A DNA stretch of 64,000 bases from Bacteroidota bacterium (lineage in GTDB: Bacteria; Bacteroidota; Bacteroidia; Cytophagales; Cytophagaceae). Where the stretch lies: NCBI GenBank assembly GCA_023392125.1, contig JAEVZS010000008.1:62001-126000 (forward strand). Direction: 5' to 3'. This document shows positions 43,879 through 53,425 of the stretch, in pieces; the stretch's first letter is position 1; each line of letters starts with the position of its first letter. The notes under the pieces were generated by a model. The model saw nothing but the letters and a program-made list of their open reading frames with translations. It searched no databases and was not told the DNA's origin. Position numbers and translations under genes: made by a program.

Positions 43879-46788
43879 ATGATACGTACATTCTTACACA
43901 TAATCTTTTGGAGCTTTGTCCTGTTCGCTTTGTCTGCGTTTTCTCAGAACGTAAAGAACCCCCGCACGCTACCTGACGAATGGGAGATATATGGTGTAGG
44001 CGATCCCTATATTCTGAAATACAAGGGAAAATACTGGCTCTATGCCAGCACCCGCGATGATCTGACCGGCGTAAAGGTCTGGAGCAGCTGGGATCTGGTA
44101 CAGTGGAATTACGAAGGACTGTGCACAAACGACCCGATCACTATAGGCGCTTACGCACCGGAGGTAATCTATTACAACGGAACTTTTTACATGTATACAT
44201 CGCCCGGCGGGCGTGGCCATTATATCCTGTCGAGTGACAGCCCTACCGGGCCTTTTGTAGTGCGTACGGGCAATCTCGGACTTACCATTGACGGAAACGT
44301 CTTTATAGACGATGACGGGGCACTTTATTTCACCTATGCCGGCAATCCGAGTATTTTGGGACGTACCATGAGCAGTCCGTTGCTGATTGATGGTCCGCAG
44401 AGAAGTTTAAATGCTTCGCTCAACGAATGGACGGAGGGCTCGACCATATTTAAAAGAAATGGCCTGTATTATATGACCTATACCGGCAATCATGTGATCA
44501 GTCGGGGATACCGGATAGTGTATGGCACCGCTACCAGTCCGCTTGGACCTTATACTCCTTCCAATCAGGGGCCGATTGTCTTAAATACGGAAGGTGATTT
44601 CTATGGGCTGGGCCATAGCGGCACTGTGCAGGGACCCGACCTGGATACCTGGTACATTGCGTACCACAATAAATACGGAGATATGGGAAAGGGGCCTATC
44701 AGAGCGCTGAATATCGATCCGCATGGGTTTAATGGAGACAAGCTACTTGTTTACGGCCCCTGCAACTGGACACAACCGGCTCCCGCTCTACCGGCTTTCT
44801 ATGACCGTTTTGACCGGAATGCGATCGGTGAAAACTGGACAAGTCATGGGGGAGGAAGCTGGGGCATATACAATCGCGAGCTTATGTGGCAGGATCAGAC
44901 CGGTACTGCCGGCTGGTTTAGTCAAGTATCAAAAGCCGTTTCGGCTCCGGATTATACAGCGGAGTTTAATATGAAAGAAATGAGCCGCGGCGGCGACAAT
45001 GCCCGTTTCGGCGCGCTGTTCAGCTATCGGGATGAAAGTAATTACGGACGGGCTGTGTTCAGCAGTTTTGAGAACAGGCTCTACGTAGAGCTTATTGCCG
45101 GCGGGGCGGTACAGCTTTCCCGGTCCTTTGAGCTGCTCCCCGGCTGGGATTATCAGAAATGGCATGCTTTACGGATAGAGAAAAACGGAAGCCGGCTGAA
45201 TGTATTTGTGGACGGCATGATGAAGTTCTCGGAAGAGGCAGATGGCCTGGCAGGTGGAAGCATTGGCCTCACCACCTTCAACGACCATGCTGATTTCGGA
45301 TATACCGCTTTCAGCAATCATATAAACGGAAGCGGGATCTTCGATTTTTATAAGCCTGTGCCCGGTACTATCGAAGCAGTTCATTTCAACAGCGGGGGAG
45401 AAGGTGTCGGCTACCATGATCTGAGCGAAGGCAATACGGGAGGAGCTTACCGAAACGAAAACGCAGACATCAGGGCCTGTCCCGAAGGTGGATACAACAT
45501 CGGATGGAACCGTGCCGGTGAATGGTACAAATACAATATCAATGTAAAAAGAGCCGGACCGTATCACCTGGGTTTGCGCTATGCTACAGTTTTTGAGAAG
45601 ACCAGAGTTCGTTTCCTGTGCGACAATATTCCGGTTACCGAACCGGTGGAACTGCCGGTTACTGAAGGCTGGAACGACTGGCAAACTTTTATTCTTCACG
45701 ATGTGAATCTGCCTGCGGGTTATCATACCCTGACATTGGAAACGGTAGCCGGCGAATTTGATTTTTATACCATTGAGCTGGCGGAAGCAGAACCTTTTCA
45801 GGCAAGAGCGGATAATTTTAATTCGGGCTTTTCGCCACAATGGAATTATTCCGATGGTGGCTGGAATACCAGTGGCGGTGTGGCCTCACTCAACGGATGG
45901 GGTAAACGTGCCATCGGCAATACCGGCTGGTCCGATTATTCGGTAGAAGCCGATATACAGTGTCCGGCTACGGGCAACGCGGGTATTATTTTCCGGGTAA
46001 AAAATCCGGCAAACGGTCTGGCGGATAACGATCCAAGGCTGGGGACGGATTTTTATCAGGGCTACTACGCCGGGATTCAGGCCGGAGGCATCCAGCTCGG
46101 CAAGCAGAATTATGATTGGCAGGGACTGGCTTTTAATGCACGTGCACTCACACCGGGGCAATGGTACCGGGTCCGGGTGGTCGCCAATGGCGGGCATATC
46201 AAAGTATACCTGGGCGATATGGAAAATCCGGTGATTGATTATTTCGATAAAAAGCCCTTCATAAGCGGAAAAGCCGGGCTGAGAGTGTTTAATGCGCAGG
46301 TTTCATTTGACAATTTTCAAATACTACAAACCGATTGCGAAGGTAATATCGCAGGTACAGCCTACAGAGACCGTTGTGGTGTCTGCGTGGGCGGCAATAC
46401 CGGAAAGGTAGCGGACGAAAGTTGTAAAGACTGCCACGAAGAGGTGCACGGAACCGCCTTTGTTGATGCCTGCGGAGAGTGTGCGGGAGGAAATACCGGA
46501 CTTATACCTGTTACCGATCCCGAACAATGTGTCATTACCGGTACTGAAATGCTATCCGAAGCAGGTCTTCCGGAAGTATATCCGAACCCGTTCAGTGATC
46601 ATCTGAACATAAAAACATCCGAAAAGCAAACTATACGGCTATACGACATACAGGGAACCATACTGTTTGAATCGAAGGACGAAAGTGCAACGTTCAGTAC
46701 CGCCCATTTGCCGCCGGGCTTCTATATCATGACCGTAACTACTCCGGCTTACGTCCGGACGGTCAGACTGGAAAAGCTGGTAAGATAA
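43879..46788 (+). CDS. GH43-family glycosidase with CBM and LamG-like modules, T9SS-secreted
   Basis: The 969-residue protein has a signal peptide (MIRTFLHIIFWSFVLFALSA). A five-bladed GH43 domain at about 30-310 shows the three acidic residues: Asp42 (GVGDPYILKYKGKYWLYAS), Asp138 (LTIDGNVFIDDDG) and Glu186 (EWTEGSTIFKRNGLYYMTY). GH43 enzymes are arabinofuranosidases, xylosidases or galactosidases; the specificity cannot be read. Then a concanavalin-like/DUF1080-type module (about 315-490), a CBM6/35-like module (500-640), a second concanavalin-like module (650-815), two Cys-rich GGN repeats (RDRCGVCVGGNTGK, VDACGECAGGNTGL) and a T9SS tail (EVYPNPFSDHLNIKTSEKQ). It shares a promoter region with the GH26-like gene. 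Confidence 0.92.
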   Translation: MIRTFLHIIFWSFVLFALSAFSQNVKNPRTLPDEWEIYGVGDPYILKYKGKYWLYASTRDDLTGVKVWSSWDLVQWNYEGLCTNDPITIGAYAPEVIYYNGTFYMYTSPGGRGHYILSSDSPTGPFVVRTGNLGLTIDGNVFIDDDGALYFTYAGNPSILGRTMSSPLLIDGPQRSLNASLNEWTEGSTIFKRNGLYYMTYTGNHVISRGYRIVYGTATSPLGPYTPSNQGPIVLNTEGDFYGLGHSGTVQGPDLDTWYIAYHNKYGDMGKGPIRALNIDPHGFNGDKLLVYGPCNWTQPAPALPAFYDRFDRNAIGENWTSHGGGSWGIYNRELMWQDQTGTAGWFSQVSKAVSAPDYTAEFNMKEMSRGGDNARFGALFSYRDESNYGRAVFSSFENRLYVELIAGGAVQLSRSFELLPGWDYQKWHALRIEKNGSRLNVFVDGMMKFSEEADGLAGGSIGLTTFNDHADFGYTAFSNHINGSGIFDFYKPVPGTIEAVHFNSGGEGVGYHDLSEGNTGGAYRNENADIRACPEGGYNIGWNRAGEWYKYNINVKRAGPYHLGLRYATVFEKTRVRFLCDNIPVTEPVELPVTEGWNDWQTFILHDVNLPAGYHTLTLETVAGEFDFYTIELAEAEPFQARADNFNSGFSPQWNYSDGGWNTSGGVASLNGWGKRAIGNTGWSDYSVEADIQCPATGNAGIIFRVKNPANGLADNDPRLGTDFYQGYYAGIQAGGIQLGKQNYDWQGLAFNARALTPGQWYRVRVVANGGHIKVYLGDMENPVIDYFDKKPFISGKAGLRVFNAQVSFDNFQILQTDCEGNIAGTAYRDRCGVCVGGNTGKVADESCKDCHEEVHGTAFVDACGECAGGNTGLIPVTDPEQCVITGTEMLSEAGLPEVYPNPFSDHLNIKTSEKQTIRLYDIQGTILFESKDESATFSTAHLPPGFYIMTVTTPAYVRTVRLEKLVR

Positions 46789-46809
46789 GGTGTGTCCGGA
46801 GCTTTTTGA

Positions 46810-46863
46810 AAGTTATGAGCTTTGAGCAGGGAGTTTGACATGCTTTGTCAGGGCTCATAGCTT
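46810..46863 (+). terminator. Hairpin after the GH43 gene
   Basis: AAGTTATGAGC (46810-46820) pairs with GCTCATAGCTT (46853-46863) with one G-U type pair, 21 bp past the stop. A weak T-run follows, so this is a low-confidence terminator. Confidence 0.4.
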
Positions 46864-46945
46864 ATTCCGGAACTGATCATGATTCTTAGTAATATAATCT
46901 GATAACCAGTGATAAATGCTTCAAAACTACACTAAAGTTAAGCGT

Positions 46946-49711
46946 ATGAAACGATCTCTATGTCGATGCTTTCTTATTTTTTTACTCCCGTTTTTCATAT
47001 CTGAGACAGGAACTACACAAGTAATACCTACCGGCACCAATATCCTGAATCAGGATAATTTTGTGGGTACTTTTAAAGACAGGCAATGGTTCAAAGACAA
47101 TATCCCTTTTCTGGAAATACCTGATGCCGATATTCAGCGCGTATACTATTACCGCTGGTGGTCATACAGGCTCAACCTGAAATATACCGATCTCACGCAC
47201 GGCTATATCGTTACCGAGTTCAGCCAGGATGTATCCTGGCAGGTGCCTTACGGAGGCATATCCTGTTCGGCCGGACATCATTTTTATGAAGGCCGCTGGC
47301 TCAGAAACCAGCGGTATATGAACGACCTGGCCGATTATTGGGCGACCGGTCCCGGAGAACCCCGATCGAGAGATTACAGTTTCTGGAAAGCGGATGCGTA
47401 TTTTGCCCGTTTCCTGGTCAATGGAAATACTGCCTGGATCAAAAAAATGTACCGGCCCCTCATCGATAATTACCATGCCTGGAACAGAAATTACAATGAA
47501 AGCATGGGGCTTTACTGGCGTGAAGGTATCTGGGATGGTATGGAATTGGCTGCCAGTTCGCTGCAATCTTCCGAGCCTTTGTGGGGAATACCCGGATACA
47601 GACCTACCTTGAATGCCTACCTGCATGCCGATGCGCTGGCTATCGCAAAAATTGCCGATATGCAGGGTTTTACAGGAGTATCCGATGAGTTTAAAGCCAG
47701 GGCGCAGAATCTCAAAACAAATCTGCATGCCAGGGTATGGGATCCTTCTGCGAACTTTTTCAAGCACAAATACAGGGATGAGATACCCGGCAACGGAAAT
47801 TTTCCAAACGACAAGTATTATCCCAAAGAAAGCTTTGTCGATGCGAGGGAAGTATATGGTTATGTGCCATGGTATACCAATACCGCGGAAGACAGCCCAG
47901 CCTATATAGCGGCCTGGGATTTCCTGTTTGATGGTGTCAATGGCTTTTATGCGAACTATGGGCCGACTACGCTGGAGCGTTCGCATCGCCTGTATCGGTA
48001 CCAGGACCAGAACTGTTGCCGCTGGAACGGCATGTCCTGGCCTTTTTCCACTTCGCAGACGCTGACGGCTATGGCCAATGTGCTGAACAACTACCGGCAT
48101 CACGGTATCCTGAACAAAGACCGGTACGTTGATATACTAAGAAAATACGCCCTGACGCAGTATAAAGATGGCAGACCCTACGTGGCGGAAGCCCACGATC
48201 CGGACCTGCCGGTATGGACCTACGATGGTGCCAATCACAGCGAGCATTACAACCACTCAACCTTCAACGATTTGATTGTGAGTGGGCTGATTGGTGTGAG
48301 GCCGAGGCAGGATAATGTGTTTGAGGTAAATCCGCTGGTGCCGGATATCTGGGATTATTTTCTGCTCGAAAATGTCCCTTACCACGGTCATCTGATGACC
48401 ATCCTGTACGATAAGTTTGGCTCCAGGTATGGAAGGGGAAGTGGATTTAAGATTTATCAGGACGGCAACCTGCTCCATAGTCAGGGGACTATCGGAAAGG
48501 TATTGGTACCCATGGCCGAACCGGATATATCGCACAATTACGGGTTCAGCAATATGGAAAATTATGCGTCCAATATAAACAGAACAGGATTTCCCCAGCC
48601 GGAAGCCTCTTACACCTCTGTGTATGACAACCTGTGGGATGCCATTGATGGGAAAATCCGGTTTGATTTCAATCCCAAAAGTATATGGACCAGTTACGGA
48701 TCACCTGATTCCAGCGATTGGTATTCCCTCGATTTTGGCAGCAACAAGACCATTAACCGGATTGATCTGATGTTTTATGATGACAATGGAGGTGTCAAAA
48801 CTCCGGCTTCTTACACACTCCAATCCTGGGACGGAAATCAGTGGGTGGATATTCCCGGGCAGATAAGAACGCCGCAACAGCCCGTCAATGATCGCAATAC
48901 TATTGCATTCCCACCGGTTTCTACCCAAAAGATCCGGGTGGTGATGGTACACGGAGGAGCGGCGGTAGGCCTTACTGAAATAGAGGTATGGCAGGAAATA
49001 CCAGTCTCTCTGATCGGGGCAGGCAACGGACTGCACGGAACCTATTTTCAGGGCAGAGATTTTACTATCCCTGTTCTCAGCCGGATTGATGAACGCATTG
49101 ATTTTGACTGGGGAAGTGGCGCTCCGGACCCTGTCGTGCCCAATGACCAGTTTTCCGTTCGCTGGACCGGGCAAATCGAACCTCTCTTCAGCGAGCTGTA
49201 TACATTTCACATACGCTCTGACAACGGAAGACGGCTTTGGGTGGATGGTCAGCTGATTATAGACCAGTGGCTCGATGACTGGAATGTAACCTACAGCGGG
49301 CAGATTGAGCTTGAAGCAGGCAGAAAATACGATATCAGGCTGGAATACTTCGAAGAGGTTGGCGGAGCCAATATTCAGTTTAGCTGGGAAAGCCCCAGCC
49401 AGTTCCTGGAAATCGTTCCTCAAAGCCAGTTGTACACGACAGATATAATCACCGGTACGGCAAAAGAAACAAACGATATTGCTCTTGAGCTATACCCCAA
49501 TCCGGCCGGTACGGAACTGAAGCTGGAAGCAGAAGAGAATATTACCGGAATAATAATACTGGATATCAGCGGGCGAATCCTGAAAGAAGAAAAAGGAAAC
49601 GTTGGAAAGAAGAAAAGCTTTCCGGTAGAAGATCTGCCGGATGGTTTGTATTTCGTCAGGATTTATACCGAAGGTCAGGAGTTCTGTCAGAAGGTGATGA
49701 TAAAACGGTAG
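46946..49711 (+). CDS. MGH1-like (GH63-type, (alpha/alpha)6) glycosidase with CBM32-like and PA14 domains, T9SS-secreted
   Basis: The start at ATG 46946 (MKRSLCRCFLIFLLPFFISE) gives 921 residues; an upstream in-frame start at 46916 adds ten. The catalytic part (about 30-520) is a helical barrel rich in Trp/Tyr (YYYRWWSYRLNLKYTDLTHG, YWREGIWDGMELAASSLQ, CCRWNGMSWPFSTSQTL). It is typical of trehalase/MGH1/GH63-like enzymes; the family number cannot be fixed. A discoidin/F5_8-type CBM32-like domain follows (about 540-680: SLDFGSNKTINRIDLMFYD). A PA14 domain (about 690-825: GTYFQGRDFTIPVLS, FSVRWTGQIEPLFSELYTFH) closely resembles that of 39172-41259. The T9SS tail is ELYPNPAGTELKLEA. It is last in the collinear secreted-enzyme group. 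Confidence 0.8.
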   Translation: MKRSLCRCFLIFLLPFFISETGTTQVIPTGTNILNQDNFVGTFKDRQWFKDNIPFLEIPDADIQRVYYYRWWSYRLNLKYTDLTHGYIVTEFSQDVSWQVPYGGISCSAGHHFYEGRWLRNQRYMNDLADYWATGPGEPRSRDYSFWKADAYFARFLVNGNTAWIKKMYRPLIDNYHAWNRNYNESMGLYWREGIWDGMELAASSLQSSEPLWGIPGYRPTLNAYLHADALAIAKIADMQGFTGVSDEFKARAQNLKTNLHARVWDPSANFFKHKYRDEIPGNGNFPNDKYYPKESFVDAREVYGYVPWYTNTAEDSPAYIAAWDFLFDGVNGFYANYGPTTLERSHRLYRYQDQNCCRWNGMSWPFSTSQTLTAMANVLNNYRHHGILNKDRYVDILRKYALTQYKDGRPYVAEAHDPDLPVWTYDGANHSEHYNHSTFNDLIVSGLIGVRPRQDNVFEVNPLVPDIWDYFLLENVPYHGHLMTILYDKFGSRYGRGSGFKIYQDGNLLHSQGTIGKVLVPMAEPDISHNYGFSNMENYASNINRTGFPQPEASYTSVYDNLWDAIDGKIRFDFNPKSIWTSYGSPDSSDWYSLDFGSNKTINRIDLMFYDDNGGVKTPASYTLQSWDGNQWVDIPGQIRTPQQPVNDRNTIAFPPVSTQKIRVVMVHGGAAVGLTEIEVWQEIPVSLIGAGNGLHGTYFQGRDFTIPVLSRIDERIDFDWGSGAPDPVVPNDQFSVRWTGQIEPLFSELYTFHIRSDNGRRLWVDGQLIIDQWLDDWNVTYSGQIELEAGRKYDIRLEYFEEVGGANIQFSWESPSQFLEIVPQSQLYTTDIITGTAKETNDIALELYPNPAGTELKLEAEENITGIIILDISGRILKEEKGNVGKKKSFPVEDLPDGLYFVRIYTEGQEFCQKVMIKR

Positions 49712-49761
49712 AATAACCAGAGAAGAACAATCAGCCTCAAATGAATAACCGACTGTGTGCT

Positions 49762-50020
49762 ATGTAAAGACAATTGGTATTTTTCTGTTGTTGCTTATCA
49801 TGCTTCCGGCATTCTGTTTCGAAGATGGTATCTGTATTGCCTGGGATTATCAGTCGGCCCGGTATGTTACCAATGGTGTATATGCCGGGATACATCCGAT
49901 CCATGACGGACAATGGGGCTGATATGCAGCGATGCCCCGAAGTATGGATCGGAAAAAGTGGTGATGAAATGCCGCACCTGGGGTAATCAGATCCTGGTCG
50001 CCTGCGATGCAGGTATAAGC
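49762..50020 (+). pseudogene. Decayed 5' fragment of a secreted (perhaps sialidase/BNR-like) protein gene
   Basis: In one frame (from about 49767) a signal-like stretch GIFLLLLIMLPAFCFEDG leads into AWDYQSARYVTNGVYAGIHP and stops at about 49921. A +1/-1 shift at about 49919 continues smoothly as LICSDAPKYGSEKVVMKCRT, then WGNQILVACDAG, before the REP-like repeats at 50037. A putative start ATG (49741 or 49762) is also out of frame. The two frameshifts and the lack of a 3' part indicate a remnant. The likeness to the start of sialidase/BNR-type proteins is weak. Confidence 0.45.
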
Positions 50021-50036
50021 TTTTGTTTTTTATTCC

Positions 50037-50432
50037 ACCTCTTCGGAGTTGAGCTGGCTATATGGATTGGTTTATAAATATGCCAGCCCTTCGGGCTTGG
50101 GATGAACAAACTCCGAGGGAGAGAGTATGAAGTTTTAGGCGGGGAAGTCTAATAGTTAGATTGTTTTGGTAAAAGAAAAAAGGCGATATTCTTCTCTTAT
50201 GCAAATGACTAAAAACTCCGAAGGAGTGAAAGAATAATAGAAAGACAGAATAGAAATGTGGCAGAACCCGAGGAGGTGATATACATGAGCGTAAAGTTGC
50301 CGGCTGAAAATCTAACGTTTAGAGTTGCCCCGGCAAAGTATAAAAGAGATATACTTTAGGGCAAATGAATAAAACTCCGAAGGAGTGAAAGAATAATAGA
50401 AAAGAAATGAGACAGAACCCCGAAGGGGTGAT
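50037..50432. repeat. REP-like hairpin cluster at the end of the glycosidase cluster
   Basis: In order: CCTCTTCGGAGTT-type (about 50041-50053), CAGCCCTTCGGGCTT (50088-50102), AACTCCGAGGGAGAG (from 50112), ACTCCGAAGGAGTGAAAG (50215-50232) with ACCCGAGGAGGTGAT (50266-50280), and ACTCCGAAGGAGTGAAAG (50374-50391) with ACCCCGAAGGGGTGAT (50417-50432). The last two are the canonical doublet. From here to 50659 I see no gene. Confidence 0.8.
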
Positions 50433-50659
50433 ATAGAAGCAGTGATAAATTGAAAAATCAGTCCTGATTTGGCATCATATGATCGCACTCGCTTTACCAT
50501 CTTTTCGTAGGTTTCTGTCTTTTTATTACCCTTCGTAATTTAAATATAGAATATATTAAGTATCTGGTAAGCAATAATATGTAAATAGTGGGCAGTGGAG
50601 TTCTGCCCGACTGTAGTTTTAGCAATCCTCCCAGACCTCGCCTTAATTGAGGCTTCCTA

Positions 50660-53425
50660 TTACCTTACTGCTTTTACAAAAATCTCATACAGATGTCTTC
50701 TGTATCCATACAAAATCAGCAGCGCTCCTATGATCAGCAGCGCCCATTCTTCCGGCTCGGGCGTACCGGATACTTCCGAGAGAGAAAACGAAGGAGAAGT
50801 TATGTTTTCCTTACCTGTTTCCGTTTCCCGGTCAAAGCGGTCTTCCCGATTCTCTGCCTCATCAAGGGCCTGATGCTGCCGCTCATTGACCAGAACAATC
50901 ATCGATGAAAACGCTGTTACGATCCCTTGTGTCTTTGCCAGCGTGTGAATGCGGTCTAGTGCCGGTATACGCTCTTCCGTTTCCAGCCTGTTTAATGAAC
51001 GTTTATTGATAAAGAGTCTGGCAGCCATTTCGGTTATATCGGCGGCGTTTTCCGTTGATATCGGCTCGTATGACCAGGAATAACCATGTTCATTGAAAAG
51101 AAATCCTTCTTGTCCGGAATTTTCTTTTATAGCCATGTACTCAAGAGCATTTTTAACATGAGTAAATGCTCTTCCACCGGAATGTTCAAGCGTTTCAAGA
51201 AGATTGTCTTCGTATGCATAAGGCAGCCTGCCATTCGTATGTACCAGATATACCGGGAATGGAAACAAAGGAGCTGGCTGTTCATCTCCGGCGGATTCAT
51301 AGTCACCCTCATCAGTCAGAACAATCAGGGCATCATACATTTTATCCAGTCTTATGGAATCAGCATTTTGCAGAATCTGATTAAGCGTATGATTGCCAAA
51401 GAATACTTCCTTGTCAATCTCAAAACCTTCTGCGGCTAGCTTCTCGTTTTTAAAACCGGCGCTATACATATCTACAGTATTGTTGTCAAGCAAACCGCTC
51501 TTTTGCAGCCAGTGCCAGTTTTCTGCGAGCTTGTTTTTATTCTTGTTCATACTGTATGATTTGTCGAGCACCAGAGCCAGCGATTTGCCTGCAGGAATTT
51601 GGGGTACCTCCTGTTTGGGCAGAGGTACAGCCCGAATGGTTCCATACTCACCTATCGATGCGGCAAGTACAGAGGGAACCGGTTTGCTGCCGGCGGGTAT
51701 TGAAGCGGGCAGCCACTCCTCTGTATATTCCTTTTTTACTTCTTTCCCATTGATGGTAAAAATAGTTTTGCTGTCCTGGTAGACATTTCTCTTTTGGGCG
51801 GCTGCAGGCAGTTGCCAGCCCCCGTTTTCATCAGTCAGTATCTGATAGCGCAGCCAGAGATGAAAAAGCGGGCCCTCTTTTTCAGTTCGTCTTTGGTTCG
51901 TATAATCAAAGCGTTTGGGTTCAATCGGAAATGCCCTCAGTCTGTATTGGCCGGGACCTGTCTGCTCAAGGAGAGAAGGGTCTACCCGCCTCTGAACTTC
52001 ATTTTTATATACCTGCTGCGCTGCTCCCCTCGGTGAAACTCTGTAGGAATATTTTTTCTCATTATCATCATCACTTAGCCAAAGTCCTGTAATGACGGCA
52101 TGTTCAGGAAGACTAAAATAATACAGAACTTCCTGTTGATTGAATGTCTTATTCTGATAGGTTTCATGAAGCTCGATTTCAGCCAGCTCCCCTTTTTTAC
52201 TGACTGTAATGCGTTGGCTGATCGTATGTACGTTCTTGTCATCAATGTTTAACAGTCCGGCTTCCACACCATCTCTTTCCCAGGTAGCTTTTAATGCCTT
52301 TTTTATAGATTCTTTTTCTGCTTTCTGGATGGGAGCATCAAAAAGCTCCTGATATAATTCTTCCGCCTTTGCCCGGTCCTCCCGGAACGATCTGCCCATA
52401 TAAAGAAAGGGCTTTAACAGGAGGTTGTGAGTTGTCTGAAGAGTATTATAACGTTCTTTTTTGCCCTTGAAAGCGGCCCGGTAGATTTCTTCAATATGAT
52501 GATTGTTCTCTTCTTCACCCAGGTATCTGTATGGCGAAAGATAGGCGTTCAGCAGACCCTTCTTTATTTCATCCTCTTCAGATGCGAATGCTGACATTGT
52601 TGTACTGGTCCAGGTTATATTGTCCAGCTTATCAAATAGGTTAATCTGAGGCTGGTGCCAGTTCAGGAAATAAAAAAGGCCTGCATTCATAATCAGCCAG
52701 CTTCCGGAGACAAGGCTTGTCCTTTTTATGCCGATTGCAGCTGTGTACATTCTGAAAGATTTTGCAAATTCGCTTATATACAGATATATCAGCATCACAG
52801 GAAGCCCCAGCAGGAGTGTGAGGCTATACACGATAAATATACCGCTGATCAGGGCAAGGATCCCGATGGTTAAGATTTCGATGAAGGGTATCTCAATCAA
52901 CAGCTGCAAAAAGCCCACAATGGCTGGCGGCAGATAAAACAGCAGAATAAGTCCTGCGTAAACCCCGATAATGAGATACGTGGTATTCAGCAGCAGGACA
53001 ATTATTGCTTCTCTGCTTCCTCTTCCCGTCTCATTTCTGAGCAGACCATACATATAGCCGCCCATTCCTGCGACCAGCAAAAAAAAGAGATGGCTGATTC
53101 CCGGTGTGGCTTCCCGGATCAGGAACAGACGAAGCAGACACAGCAGGGTTAAGGGGACCTCGGCGCCGTAAAAGAGTCTGATAAGCTTTTGCGGGTGGTG
53201 CCTGAACCGGGAAAAAGCCAATAGAATGCAGGCAAGAGGTAATAAATAAGCAACCAGCGCAGCCAGTGTAAAGTCCAATGGAGCAAGTCCGGTAATACCA
53301 TCCGCAATAATGCGTATGGAAAATCCGGTATTTACCTCGAGCAGGATAAATAAAATCACATACAGGATATTCCAGGACCAGAATATTCCATAGGAAAAGC
53401 GATTTGCTGTCAGCAGGTTTTTCAT
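50660..53425 (-). CDS. XrtN-system VIT/vWA membrane protein with PEP-CTERM-like sorting tail
   Basis: The 921-residue protein has about seven membrane segments at residues 10-265. A VIT domain follows at about 395-520 (ITVSKKGELAEIELHETYQN, QQVYKNEVQRRVDPSLLEQT) and a vWA domain at about 615-760 with a MIDAS-like DKSYS (ALVLDKSYSMNKNKN) and LIVLTDEGDYES. The tail is a PEP motif at 889-891, a hydrophobic helix (ALLIIGALLILYGY) and a basic end (RRHLYEIFVKAVR). That is the signal recognised by exosortases. The gene overlaps the exosortase N gene by 4 nt (ATGA), and the architecture fits the named family of XrtN-associated VIT proteins. Its biological role is unknown. Confidence 0.88.
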   Translation of the reverse strand: MKNLLTANRFSYGIFWSWNILYVILFILLEVNTGFSIRIIADGITGLAPLDFTLAALVAYLLPLACILLAFSRFRHHPQKLIRLFYGAEVPLTLLCLLRLFLIREATPGISHLFFLLVAGMGGYMYGLLRNETGRGSREAIIVLLLNTTYLIIGVYAGLILLFYLPPAIVGFLQLLIEIPFIEILTIGILALISGIFIVYSLTLLLGLPVMLIYLYISEFAKSFRMYTAAIGIKRTSLVSGSWLIMNAGLFYFLNWHQPQINLFDKLDNITWTSTTMSAFASEEDEIKKGLLNAYLSPYRYLGEEENNHHIEEIYRAAFKGKKERYNTLQTTHNLLLKPFLYMGRSFREDRAKAEELYQELFDAPIQKAEKESIKKALKATWERDGVEAGLLNIDDKNVHTISQRITVSKKGELAEIELHETYQNKTFNQQEVLYYFSLPEHAVITGLWLSDDDNEKKYSYRVSPRGAAQQVYKNEVQRRVDPSLLEQTGPGQYRLRAFPIEPKRFDYTNQRRTEKEGPLFHLWLRYQILTDENGGWQLPAAAQKRNVYQDSKTIFTINGKEVKKEYTEEWLPASIPAGSKPVPSVLAASIGEYGTIRAVPLPKQEVPQIPAGKSLALVLDKSYSMNKNKNKLAENWHWLQKSGLLDNNTVDMYSAGFKNEKLAAEGFEIDKEVFFGNHTLNQILQNADSIRLDKMYDALIVLTDEGDYESAGDEQPAPLFPFPVYLVHTNGRLPYAYEDNLLETLEHSGGRAFTHVKNALEYMAIKENSGQEGFLFNEHGYSWSYEPISTENAADITEMAARLFINKRSLNRLETEERIPALDRIHTLAKTQGIVTAFSSMIVLVNERQHQALDEAENREDRFDRETETGKENITSPSFSLSEVSGTPEPEEWALLIIGALLILYGYRRHLYEIFVKAVR

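Noticed and set aside
49774..49986. A 70-residue open frame starting with FFCCCLSC.
   Set aside because: The composition is not protein-like; the neighbouring frames of the same DNA give a better signal peptide and continuation, so it is treated as part of a pseudogene.
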